DNA of 64,000 nucleotides from Streptomyces venezuelae (GTDB lineage Bacteria > Actinomycetota > Actinomycetes > Streptomycetales > Streptomycetaceae): the NCBI RefSeq assembly GCF_008642355.1, contig NZ_CP029193.1, positions 6,224,001 through 6,288,000 on the forward strand, written 5' to 3'. Positions 18,807 to 28,519 of this stretch are shown here, piece after piece; the first letter of the stretch is position 1, and every line of letters begins with the position of its first letter. Both the position numbers and the translations under genes were made by a program. The notes under the pieces were generated by a model. That model saw only the letters and a program-made list of their open reading frames with translations. It was not told where the DNA came from and did not search any database.

Positions 18807-21047
18807 ATGATCCAGGCCATCGGACTGACCAGCAATCCCCGCCAGGAGCTCCCGCCCGCCGTCGAGGACGTGTCCTTCGAGGCACACAGCGGCCGAGTCA
18901 CGGCGCTGCTCGACGCCGAGCCGATCGGCACGACCACGGCGCTGCGGCTGATGCTCGAACTCCAACAGGGCCGTGGCATCACGTACTTCAGAGGCCGCCC
19001 CCTCCACCGGATCGCCCACCCCTCACGCGAGGTCGGCGTCCTCATGGGCGACGTTCCGGGGCACCCGGCGCGTTCGGTCCGCGGCCATCTGCGCATGCTG
19101 TGCGCGGCCGTGGGCGTGCCCGTCCTGCGCGCCGACGACGTCCTGGAGGCCGTCGGACTCGTCAGCCTCCATAACGAGCGCCTCGGCGCCCTCTCCCGCG
19201 GCATGGACCGGCGACTGGGTCTGGCCTGCGCGCTGCTCGCCGACCCCCACACGCTCGTCCTGGACAGACCGGGCGAAGGCCTCTCCGCCCGGGAGAGCGC
19301 CTGGCTCCACGGCATCCTGCGCGCCCACGCCTCCCAGGGCGGCACGGTTCTGTTCACCACGGACGACCCCAAGGAAGCGGCACGAACCGCCGACCGCGTC
19401 GTCACGCTGGACTCCGGACAGCTGGCCGCCGACCAGGAGGCCGCGGACTTCGCACGCACCAGACTTCGCCCCCGCGTCGCCGTCCGGACACCACACGCCG
19501 CCCGCCTCGGCGCACTCCTGACCAAAGAAGCACGCACGAACCACCGCACGATCGAGGTGGTCACGGAGGACGGCAACCGCCTCTCCGTCTACGGATCCAC
19601 GTGCGCCGCCGTGGGCGAGACCGCCTACCGCCACGGCATCCTCGTCCACCAACTCGCCGACGAAATCGGCGACGCGGGCCCACAGGGCCGGACGAGTCCA
19701 ACACGCCCGACGCACCCGGCGCCCCTGGGGAGCCCGACGCGCCGAACACACCCGTCGAGCCGGACCCTCCCGCAGGGCTCACCGGCTCGGCCGGACCATC
19801 AGGCCGCCCAGGACTGTCGGGGGACCCAGGACCCGCAAGGCACCCAGGACCGGCCTGACCGGCAGGGCGCCCAGGACCGCCCAGGCCGACAGGGCGGCAA
19901 GGATCAGCCGGACCGGCAAGACGCCCGGGACAGCCTGAACCGGCAAGGCACCCAGGACCGGACCGACCGGCAGGACGTGGCGCCGCTGGACTCCGTGCCC
20001 CTCGACACGGTGCCGCTGGATGCCGTGCCCCTAGACGCCGAGACCGACACCCCAACCCCCCGCCCCCGCCCGTCGACAGAGCCCCTGACTGTTGCCCTCA
20101 AGGGCACAGCCTCGACGCCCGCGTCCGCACCCGCGTCCGGCTCTGCGCCGGAGTCCGTCCCCGCGCGGACGTCCGCCCCGGCGCCGACGTCCGTATCCGC
20201 ACAGGCGTCCGCACCCGCACCCGCGTCCGTATCCGCCGCGGCCACCGCCCTGCCACCCCCCATCACCGTCCGCCCCGGCAGAAGCCCTCTGCGCCCCCTG
20301 CGCTACGAGATCCGGCGCCTGCTGGGCGTCGGTACGGGCTACTTCACCCTGGTCGCCGTCCTCGCCACCTCCGCTCTCTTCTCCGTCTTCCTGGCGCGGT
20401 CCGGGCACACCCCGCAACCGCACCTGCTCGCAGCCTGGCCCCACGAACTTCCGCTGCCGCCCGCCGCCCTCGGCGCCGGGCTCCTCGGCGCCCTCGCCTT
20501 CGGTGACGAGTTCCGCCACCCCGCCCTCGCCGCGGACCGTGGCACCGTCCCGCGCCGCCTCGGGATGCTCGGTGCCAAACTCCTCGTCGCGGCCGCGACA
20601 GCGCTGCTCCTGAGCACTCTCGCGGTGATCTCCGATGCCGTTCTGCTCCACCTCGTATACGGAGAGGAACTCACGAAAGTTCCCGCGGACTGGCCTTCGC
20701 TGACCGCCAGTTGGTACGCCCTGGTGACGGGATGCGCCTGGGCCGGCGTGCTGGCCGCGGGCGTCTTCCGGTCCACGACCGCGGGCCTCGCCGCCGTGCT
20801 CGCCGTGCCGATCGTCGTCGTACCACTCGTACAGAAGGCCGTCGAGGGACCTGCTGTGCGATCGGCGGCCGGGCTCCCCGCCCGGCTCCGGGACCTCGCT
20901 CTGGTGCAGTGGCCGTTCGGTGCCGAGCGATATCTGGCGGCGGGAGTGCGCATGATCGCCCAACCCGTGGGCACCGCGCTGATGTTGTCGCTCACCGCTC
21001 TGCTCTGCGCATATCTGCTCACGGCGATGCGCACCAGAGTCCGTTGA
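18807..21047 (+). CDS. ABC ATPase (degenerate) fused to ABC-2 type permease
   Basis: A 746-residue fusion. Residues 1-230 form an ABC ATPase-like domain, but the P-loop reads LLDAEPIGTTTALRL (Lys replaced by Thr), Walker B reads TLVLDRPGEGLS (Glu replaced by Arg) and the signature reads ALSRGMDRRLGLA, so ATP hydrolysis is unlikely. A disordered linker (about 285-490) with QDRPDRQG-type and PLD(S/T/A)VPLD repeats and an Ala/Pro/Ser stretch follows. The last 250 residues are a six-helix ABC-2 permease (GYFTLVAVLATSALFSVFLA to LMLSLTALLCAYLLTAM). It is immediately upstream of whiH. The substrate is unknown. Start ATG 18807, after GAGAGAAG. Confidence 0.8.
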   Translation: MIQAIGLTSNPRQELPPAVEDVSFEAHSGRVTALLDAEPIGTTTALRLMLELQQGRGITYFRGRPLHRIAHPSREVGVLMGDVPGHPARSVRGHLRMLCAAVGVPVLRADDVLEAVGLVSLHNERLGALSRGMDRRLGLACALLADPHTLVLDRPGEGLSARESAWLHGILRAHASQGGTVLFTTDDPKEAARTADRVVTLDSGQLAADQEAADFARTRLRPRVAVRTPHAARLGALLTKEARTNHRTIEVVTEDGNRLSVYGSTCAAVGETAYRHGILVHQLADEIGDAGPQGRTSPTRPTHPAPLGSPTRRTHPSSRTLPQGSPARPDHQAAQDCRGTQDPQGTQDRPDRQGAQDRPGRQGGKDQPDRQDARDSLNRQGTQDRTDRQDVAPLDSVPLDTVPLDAVPLDAETDTPTPRPRPSTEPLTVALKGTASTPASAPASGSAPESVPARTSAPAPTSVSAQASAPAPASVSAAATALPPPITVRPGRSPLRPLRYEIRRLLGVGTGYFTLVAVLATSALFSVFLARSGHTPQPHLLAAWPHELPLPPAALGAGLLGALAFGDEFRHPALAADRGTVPRRLGMLGAKLLVAAATALLLSTLAVISDAVLLHLVYGEELTKVPADWPSLTASWYALVTGCAWAGVLAAGVFRSTTAGLAAVLAVPIVVVPLVQKAVEGPAVRSAAGLPARLRDLALVQWPFGAERYLAAGVRMIAQPVGTALMLSLTALLCAYLLTAMRTRVR

Positions 21048-21090
21048 CGACCGTCCGCCGCCTTCCGAAGCGGCGGTGTGCGCAACTCCC

Positions 21091-21117
21091 CGAAGGGCGT
21101 CCGTTTCTTTCCGATAA
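21091..21117 (+). promoter_or_regulatory. Candidate sigma-WhiG promoter of whiH
   Basis: CGAA, 15 bases, then TCCGATAA resembles the FliA/WhiG-type promoter TAAA-N15-GCCGATAA; the -10 matches at seven of eight positions. It lies 93 bp before the whiH GTG. whiH of S. coelicolor is known to be transcribed by sigma-WhiG. Confidence 0.65.
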
Positions 21118-21209
21118 GGCGTCAATTGCGACGAGGTAAGCGATCACCCTTTCGTGTGCTTTTCACCAAAGACCTCAAGGGAGTTGGAGGCGACGCCGAC
21201 AACTGATCC

Positions 21210-22097
21210 GTGAGTACCCTTGCGCACACCATGATGACCACCGCCCGCTCCGCCGACTCCGGTCTCGCCGGCCCGGGTGACCTCGACCGATACCCGTACG
21301 CGGAGTCCGCCGCCGGCGGCCGCGTCGCGCCTCCCGTCTGGGACGGCTCCGATCAGGACCTGGGGCGTGTGGGCCGGCGCGCCGCCGGAAGCCGCGGCCG
21401 CGGGCTGCACGGCCAACTCGTCCAGCAGCTCGGCCAGATGATCGTCTCCGGCGACCTCGGCGCCGACCGCCCGCTCGTTCCCGAGGAGATCGGCCAGCGC
21501 TTCGAGGTCTCCCGCACCGTCGTGCGCGAGTCCCTGCGCGTGCTGGAGGCCAAGGGCCTGGTGAGTGCCCGGCCCAACGTCGGCACGCGCGTGCGCCCCG
21601 TCAGCGACTGGAACCTGCTCGACCCGGACATCATCGAGTGGCGTGCCTTCGGGCCGCAGCGCGACGACCAGCGCCGGGAACTCGGCGAGCTGCGCTGGAT
21701 GATCGAGCCCCTCGCCGCGCGGCTCGCCGCCGGGCACGGCCGCGAGGAGGTGCAGCAGCGCCTCGCCGACATGGTCGAGATCATGGGGCACGCGCTGAGC
21801 CAGGGCGACGTGATCACCTTCTCCCGCGCGGACGCCGAGTTCCACTCGCTTCTCATCCAGGTCGCGGGCAACCGCATGCTGGAGCACCTCTCCGGAATCG
21901 TCTCGGCCGCCCTGCAGGTCTCCGGAGGCCCCATCACCGGCTGCGACCGTCCCAGCGAGGCCTCTCTCGTGCACCACTCCCGCGTCGTCGACGCCCTCGC
22001 CGCCGGCGACGGATCGGGCGCGGAGGCCGCCATGCGGCAGCTGCTCACCGTCCACCCCGAGGTGGAGCGCGTCGTGCCCGCCCCGCGCGAGCACTGA
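21210..22097 (+). CDS. whiH: Sporulation regulator WhiH (GntR/FadR family)
   Basis: A 295-residue GntR-family regulator of the FadR group. The winged helix spans about residues 68-135 (LHGQLVQQLGQMIVSGDLGADRPLVPEEIGQRFEVSRTVVRESLRVLEAKGLV, read in pieces), and the FCD ligand domain follows with HHSRVVDALAAGD near the end. WhiH is needed for sporulation septation in aerial hyphae and regulates its own gene. The identification rests on the length, the long N-terminal arm before the winged helix and the position immediately before hrdB, as in S. coelicolor. GTG start at 21210 after GGAGGCG at some distance. A hairpin terminator follows. Confidence 0.9.
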   Translation: MSTLAHTMMTTARSADSGLAGPGDLDRYPYAESAAGGRVAPPVWDGSDQDLGRVGRRAAGSRGRGLHGQLVQQLGQMIVSGDLGADRPLVPEEIGQRFEVSRTVVRESLRVLEAKGLVSARPNVGTRVRPVSDWNLLDPDIIEWRAFGPQRDDQRRELGELRWMIEPLAARLAAGHGREEVQQRLADMVEIMGHALSQGDVITFSRADAEFHSLLIQVAGNRMLEHLSGIVSAALQVSGGPITGCDRPSEASLVHHSRVVDALAAGDGSGAEAAMRQLLTVHPEVERVVPAPREH

Positions 22098-22201
22098 CCG
22101 CGCGTCCGCGTAGGCGCCGCGGCCGTGCGCGTGCCCCACGGCAGTGCTGAGTCGTCGCGTACGTCACTCCGTGCCCGTCGGCGACTCCGCCGCCGCTCCC
22201 T

Positions 22202-22255
22202 GTGTCGCCGGACCCGCCACGAGCTCCTGGGGAGCACGGGGGAGTCCGGCGACAC
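22202..22255 (+). terminator. Nested hairpin after whiH
   Basis: Arms GTGTCGCCGGAC (22202-22213) and GTCCGGCGACAC (22244-22255) pair perfectly. Inside lies a second hairpin GCTCC-TGG-GGAGC (22223-22235). It lies 105 bp after the whiH stop and is probably its terminator. Confidence 0.6.
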
Positions 22256-22571
22256 GAATGTGGGGGGTTTCTTCGCGGGGCATCGGGGGATCATTCGTGC
22301 ATGCGTATAGGCCGCTTCTGACCGCATCTGGATGCTTTTGTGCGCTTACGGGGTGTGACTCGGGCCACGTAGATTGGGCGTAACGCTCCAAGGAACAGCG
22401 CGATGACCTAAGAGGTGATAGCCGAGGAAGGAATGCAGCGGTCGTTCGCGACGCTGTGCAGCTCCCCGGCCCGCCCGCGCCGTCGGCCCAAATCCCTAGC
22501 CGCCGGTCGTCGGCTCCGGTCCACAATGGACGGGGCCGGAAGCCGTTTTCCAACGTTCCGAGAGGTTGTTC
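22256..22571 (+). promoter_or_regulatory. hrdB leader and promoter region
   Basis: A 316-bp non-coding stretch before hrdB. Its start is relatively A+T-rich (about 22300-22400, for example GATGCTTTTGTGCGC and CGTAGATTGGGCG), where the promoter or promoters should lie. I could not assign hexamers with confidence. In S. coelicolor the main hrdB promoter is read by the sigma factor ShbA. Confidence 0.45.
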
Positions 22572-24110
<1,539 letters not shown>

Positions 24111-24139
24111 ACACCGTCCGGTCACCCGAGGCACCCCCG

Positions 24140-24178
24140 AAAGGCCCGAAGCCCGCGACAAGCGGACTTCGGGCCTTT
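24140..24178 (+). terminator. hrdB terminator
   Basis: Perfect 12-base arms AAAGGCCCGAAG and CTTCGGGCCTTT with a 15-nt loop, 29 bp after the hrdB stop. The arms end in AAA/TTT, close to a classical intrinsic terminator. Confidence 0.85.
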
Positions 24179-24254
24179 CGCCTGCGCGGGTGCGGGGTGA
24201 GCGATACTGCCTGACTCTGGGGTACGCAATGGCAACCCAGAGTGAGGAGATCGC

Positions 24255-25085
24255 ATGCGTCGTCCCTTCGCCCGAGCGTGGACGGGGGTATTGGCTCTGG
24301 CGGCCGGTGCCGCTGCCCTGCCCCTGGCCGCCCCGGCTCCCGCGTCGGCCGACAGCGTGGTTGTCGGGGGCCATCCGGTGGATGTGTCCGAGAGTCCATG
24401 GGTGGTCGCCGTCTCCAGCCGCGCCCGGTTCGGCGGCTCGCGCGCAGGACAGTTCTGCGGCGGTGTGGTCACCGGGCGCTCCACGGTCCTGACGGCGGCC
24501 CATTGCATGAGCAAGGACGTACTGGGGGTGCCCCTGAAAGAGGTGACGGACCTGAAGGTCATCGTCGGCCGCGGTGACCTGCGGTCATCGGAGGGTGACG
24601 AGGTGTCCGTACGCGAGGTTCGGATCAACCCGGAGTACGACGGGCAGACGAACTCGGGCGACGTGGCGGCCCTGACCCTCGCCGAACCGCTCCCCGAGGG
24701 GCGCGCCATTCGGATGGCGGGGTCCGGCGACCCGGCGTACCGGCCGGGCACGGCTGCTGCCGTCTATGGCTGGGGGGACACCACTGGAGAGGGTGATTAC
24801 GCCCGTACGCTGCGTTCGGCGCGGGTCGAGGTGCTCGCCGACCGGGTGTGCGAGGAGGCGTACCCGGGCAGTGCCGATGGGCGGTATATCGCCCGGACCA
24901 TGCTCTGCGCCGGCGAGCTGAAGGGGCGGCGGGACGCCTGTCAGGGCGACAGTGGCGGCCCGCTGGTCGCACGAGGTCGCCTCATCGGGCTCGTGTCCTG
25001 GGGGAGCGGCTGCGGCCGCCCCGGGAGCCCTGGCGTCTATACGCGGATCTCGGACGTCACCAGGGTGCTGGGCGCTCGCGACTGA
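24255..25085 (+). CDS. Secreted trypsin-like serine protease (S1 family)
   Basis: A 276-residue exported protease. It has a signal peptide (MRRPFARAWTGVLALAAGAAALPLAAPAPASA, given here only as residues 1-32, cleavage after ASA), a short linker, and an S1 chymotrypsin fold. The catalytic triad is visible: His in VLTAAHC, Asp in NSGDVAALTL, Ser in CQGDSGGPLV. Cysteines in FCGG/AAHC, VCEEAY/MLCAG and DACQG/GSGCG fit the trypsin disulfides, and DACQGDSGGP has Asp at the S1 base, so cleavage after Arg/Lys is expected. A GAGGAG Shine-Dalgarno precedes the ATG. It probably acts outside the cell or in the wall. Confidence 0.9.
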   Translation: MRRPFARAWTGVLALAAGAAALPLAAPAPASADSVVVGGHPVDVSESPWVVAVSSRARFGGSRAGQFCGGVVTGRSTVLTAAHCMSKDVLGVPLKEVTDLKVIVGRGDLRSSEGDEVSVREVRINPEYDGQTNSGDVAALTLAEPLPEGRAIRMAGSGDPAYRPGTAAAVYGWGDTTGEGDYARTLRSARVEVLADRVCEEAYPGSADGRYIARTMLCAGELKGRRDACQGDSGGPLVARGRLIGLVSWGSGCGRPGSPGVYTRISDVTRVLGARD

Positions 25086-25164
25086 GCCGGCTGCTCGCCC
25101 GGAGGCGGGTGGCCGAAAGGCCCGGAGGGGTCCAGAAGGGCTCTGGGTGCCCCTGTGACGAGAG

Positions 25165-25203
25165 CGGGCGGCCGTCCCTGTGGTTGGCAGGGGCGGCCGC
25201 CCG
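25165..25203. terminator. Bidirectional terminator between protease and zinc-ribbon gene
   Basis: Sixteen-base arms (CGGGCGGCCGTCCCTG and CAGGGGCGGCCGCCCG) with one G.T pair and a 7-nt loop, in the convergent gap. Confidence 0.75.
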
Positions 25204-25250
25204 TTCGCCGGCCTGGTGCGCCGGAGCTGGCTCGTCGTGGGTGCGAGGTG

Positions 25251-25481
25251 TCAGCGTTCCTCTTCGGTGGCGCTTTCCGGAACGGCGGTCAGACGCTCCG
25301 TCTCGTCCTGTATCTCAGCGGCGATCTTCTTGAGTTCCGGCTCGAACTTGCGGCCGTGGTGGGCGCAGAAGAGCAGTTCACCGCCGCTCAACAGGACGAC
25401 GCGCAGGTATGCCTGGGCGCCGCAGCGGTCGCAGCGATCAGCGGCCGTCAGGGGGCTCGCGGGGGTCAGAACAGTAGTCAC
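25251..25481 (-). CDS. Small zinc-ribbon protein (DUF7455-like)
   Basis: A 76-residue actinobacterial protein with a CDRCGAQAYLRV motif and a later CAHHG motif, which together could bind one zinc ion. The C-terminal half is acidic and helical (EPELKKIAAEIQDETERL). Proteins of this type lie next to the principal sigma factor gene in many Actinobacteria; the function is unknown. GTG start at 25481 with GAGAAGAGGCGAC just upstream. Confidence 0.78.
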   Translation of the reverse strand: MTTVLTPASPLTAADRCDRCGAQAYLRVVLLSGGELLFCAHHGRKFEPELKKIAAEIQDETERLTAVPESATEEER

Positions 25482-25922
25482 GTCGCCTCTTCTCTAGCTC
25501 GACGAGCTGTCGTACCAGGGTCAACATCCAACCAGGCCGAAAACGTTCCCGCTCGTGGCTTTTCCTCGAACTTTTCTTTCGAGGTGGCTGTCCGTTGCCG
25601 GTTGGCGGCGAATGTGCCGTATTGCGTCTCTTACGTGTCTTACGGTTTCGCGCTGTCTGTCAGGTCAGGTCGTCCCCGGCTGGGTTGCCGGTTGTTCATG
25701 AGGACGTGCCCGGAGCCTAAATGGTTCATGCCTCGAAGGGAACGTGACGTGCGCTTCACTCCAACGAGGGATCGAACGTGTATGCGAGTCTGGACTAGTC
25801 TGAGTTGAGACGAGGGTGGCGTGACAACGGCTCTACCAGGCCTCGGTACCCTCTGACCGGTAACCGAAGCCGCGTCCTTACCCCAAAGGACCCCCTTTGA
25901 AATTCAGCGAGGAGCGAACCGC
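25482..25922. other. Divergent promoter gap between the zinc-ribbon gene and parE
   Basis: A 441-bp gap with no credible gene. It should hold promoters for both flanking genes. The part at 25540-25800 is lower in G+C than its surroundings (for example TTTTCCTCGAACTTTTCTTTCG). I saw no clear palindrome or operator. Confidence 0.5.
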
Positions 25923-28046
25923 GTGACCGCCGAGACGTCCGTGCCGTCCACAGCGTTGCTGACAGGAGCAGACCGGGACGGTTCCAACTACACCGCGCGG
26001 CACCTGCTCGTCCTGGAGGGGCTCGAGGCCGTCCGCAAGCGTCCGGGCATGTACATCGGGTCGACGGACAGCCGCGGCCTGATGCACTGCCTCTGGGAGA
26101 TCATCGACAACTCCGTCGACGAGGCCCTGGGCGGGTACTGCGACCACATCGAGGTCATCCTCCACGACGACGCCTCCGTGGAGGTCCGGGACAACGGCCG
26201 AGGCATCCCGGTCGACGTCGAGCCCAAGACCGGTCTCTCCGGCGTCGAGGTCGTCATGACCAAGCTCCACGCGGGCGGCAAGTTCGGCGGCGGCTCGTAC
26301 GCCGCTTCGGGCGGCCTGCACGGCGTGGGCGCCTCCGTGGTGAACGCGCTCTCCGCGCGCCTCGACGTCGAGGTGGACCGCGCCGGGCACACCCATGCCA
26401 TCAGCTTCCGCCGCGGCGTCCCCGGCGCCTTCGCCAAGCAGGGGCCCGAGGCGCCCTTCGACCCCTCGGCCAGGCTGAGCAAGGTCAAGAAGGTCCCCAA
26501 GGCCCGCAGCGGCACGCGCGTGCGCTACTGGGCGGACCGCCAGATCTTCCTCAAGGACGCCAAGCTCTCGCTGGAGAACCTGCACCAGCGCGCCCGTCAG
26601 ACCGCCTTCCTGGTCCCGGGCCTCACCATCGTCGTGCGCGACGAGCTCGGTCTCGGCGACGGCGGCTCCAAGGGCGAGGAATCCTTCCGCTTCGACGGCG
26701 GCATCAGCGAGTTCTGCGAGTACCTGGCGCAGGACAAGGCGGTCTGCGACGTCCTCCGGTTCTCCGGCCAGGGCACCTTCAAGGAGACTGTCCCCGTCCT
26801 CGACGAGCACGGCCAGATGACGCCCACCGAGGTCACCCGCGAACTGGGCGTGGACGTGGCCATGCGCTGGGGGACCGGGTACGACACGACGATCAAGTCC
26901 TTCGTCAACATCATCGCCACCCCCAAGGGCGGCACCCACGTCACCGGCTTCGAGCGCTCCCTCACCAAGACGATGAACGAGGCGATGCGCGCCCAGAAGG
27001 TGCTGCGTGTCGCCGAGGACGACATCGTCAAGGACGACGCCCTGGAGGGCCTCACCGCGGTCGTCACGGTCCGTCTCGCCGAGCCGCAGTTCGAGGGTCA
27101 GACGAAGGAGGTGCTCGGCACCTCCGCGGCCAACCGCATCGTCGCGAACGTCATCGCCAAGGAACTCAAGGCGTTTCTGACCTCCACCAAGAGGGACGCC
27201 AAGGCGCAGGCCCGCGCCGTCATGGACAAGGCCGTCGCCGCGGCGCGCACCCGCATCGCGGCCCGCCAGCACAAGGACGCCCAGCGCCGGAAGACGGCTC
27301 TGGAGTCCTCGTCGCTGCCCGCGAAGCTCGCCGACTGCCGCAGCGACGACGTGGAGCGCAGCGAGCTCTTCATCGTCGAGGGAGACTCCGCGCTCGGCAC
27401 CGCCAAGCTCGCCCGGAACTCCGAGTTCCAGGCGCTCCTGCCCATCCGCGGCAAGATTCTCAACGTTCAGAAGGCGTCCGTGACGGACATGCTGAAGAAC
27501 GCCGAGTGCGGTGCGATCATCCAGGTCATAGGAGCCGGGTCGGGCCGGACCTTCGACATCGACGCGGCGCGCTACGGAAAGATCATCCTGCTCGTCGACG
27601 CCGACGTCGACGGCGCGCACATCCGGATCCTGCTGCTGACGCTGTTCCAGCGGTACATGCGGCCGATGGTCGAGGCGGGCCGGGTCTTCGCGGCGGTCCC
27701 GCCGTTGCACCGCATCGAGCTCAGTCAGCCGAAGAAGGGCCAGGACAAGTACATCTACACGTACTCGGACCGCGAGCTGCGCGAGACGCTCCTCGAGCTG
27801 CAGCGCAAGAACATCCGGTACAAGGACTCCATCCAGCGCTACAAGGGCCTCGGCGAGATGGACGCCGACCAGCTGGCCGAGACGACGATGGACCCGCGCT
27901 TCCGGACCCTGCGCCGCATCAACATCTCCGACCTCGACTCCGCCGAGCAGGTCTTCGACCTCCTGATGGGCAACGACGTCGCGCCGCGCAAGGAGTTCAT
28001 CACGAGCTCCGCGGCGACGCTGGACCGCTCACGGATCGACGCGTGA
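25923..28046 (+). CDS. parE: DNA topoisomerase IV subunit B
   Basis: A 707-residue GyrB/ParE-type ATPase subunit. The GHKL part has VRKRPGMYIGST, EIIDNSVDEALGG (metal Glu/Asn), VRDNGRGIPVD and GLHGVGASVVNALS. The TOPRIM part has LFIVEGDSALGTAKLARNSEFQALLPIRGKILN, read in pieces, and LVDADVDGAHIRILLLT. The EGDSALGTAK version, in place of GyrB's EGDSAGGSAK, together with the parC gene 14 kb downstream, supports topoisomerase IV rather than gyrase. It separates replicated chromosomes, working with ParC. GTG start at 25923, after GGAGCG. Confidence 0.95.
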   Translation: MTAETSVPSTALLTGADRDGSNYTARHLLVLEGLEAVRKRPGMYIGSTDSRGLMHCLWEIIDNSVDEALGGYCDHIEVILHDDASVEVRDNGRGIPVDVEPKTGLSGVEVVMTKLHAGGKFGGGSYAASGGLHGVGASVVNALSARLDVEVDRAGHTHAISFRRGVPGAFAKQGPEAPFDPSARLSKVKKVPKARSGTRVRYWADRQIFLKDAKLSLENLHQRARQTAFLVPGLTIVVRDELGLGDGGSKGEESFRFDGGISEFCEYLAQDKAVCDVLRFSGQGTFKETVPVLDEHGQMTPTEVTRELGVDVAMRWGTGYDTTIKSFVNIIATPKGGTHVTGFERSLTKTMNEAMRAQKVLRVAEDDIVKDDALEGLTAVVTVRLAEPQFEGQTKEVLGTSAANRIVANVIAKELKAFLTSTKRDAKAQARAVMDKAVAAARTRIAARQHKDAQRRKTALESSSLPAKLADCRSDDVERSELFIVEGDSALGTAKLARNSEFQALLPIRGKILNVQKASVTDMLKNAECGAIIQVIGAGSGRTFDIDAARYGKIILLVDADVDGAHIRILLLTLFQRYMRPMVEAGRVFAAVPPLHRIELSQPKKGQDKYIYTYSDRELRETLLELQRKNIRYKDSIQRYKGLGEMDADQLAETTMDPRFRTLRRINISDLDSAEQVFDLLMGNDVAPRKEFITSSAATLDRSRIDA

Positions 28047-28099
28047 CAAGACGCTGAACGACTCGCGCGCCCCGTCGCAGGGGCTCGCCAGGTACGGCA

Positions 28100-28139
28100 G
28101 GAGCCGTGCTCTCCACCCGCGGGTGGAGAGCACGGCTCC
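28100..28139. terminator. parE terminator, perfect 40-bp palindrome
   Basis: Twenty-base arms meet at CCCG/CGGG with no unpaired loop in duplex form. It lies 53 bp after the parE stop and 110 bp before the next gene. Confidence 0.85.
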
Positions 28140-28249
28140 ACCCGTGTTCAACCCCTGCGCCGATGCCGTGACCAGGCGGTTTCCGTAGCGTCGAAGGCGT
28201 CGGTCCTCCGCGGACCGGCCCCGTCCCCGCTGGCTGTACGGAGGCTGAC

Positions 28250-28519
28250 ATGTCCGGGCTCACCAACGCACTGGTGATCTGTGTCAAAGGCACCAAGGCA
28301 ACCGCCGTGGTCGGGGCCGTCGGAATCGGACTCCGGGCGGGGCTCTTCGGCATCGGCGCGCTCCTGCATGTGCGACAGGGCACCCCCGGTCTGATGCTGG
28401 CCCTCGCGGCCACGCTGGTCGTCCGCAGTGGCCTGCTCATACTGCGCGCAGGCCCCCGCCCCGCGGCGTACGGTGTGGCCGACGCGGCGCCCGGACCGAT
28501 GCGGAAGGAACCCGTGTGA
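28250..28519 (+). CDS. Small two-helix membrane protein
   Basis: An 89-residue protein of unknown function. Two hydrophobic segments are visible (about residues 18-40, AVVGAVGIGLRAGLFGIGALL, given as landmarks only, and 47-66, GLMLALAATLVVRSGLLIL), then a short polar tail. GGAGG lies just before the ATG. The stop codon overlaps the start of the histidine kinase (TGATG), so it probably works with that two-component system, perhaps as an accessory membrane component; this is inference from position only. Confidence 0.65.
   Translation: MSGLTNALVICVKGTKATAVVGAVGIGLRAGLFGIGALLHVRQGTPGLMLALAATLVVRSGLLILRAGPRPAAYGVADAAPGPMRKEPV

Noticed and set aside
19670..20060. Collagen-like GxP repeats on both strands of the ABC linker
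   Set aside because: They arise from reading Pro/Gln/Asp repeat codons in other frames; only the plus-strand frames are plausible coding.
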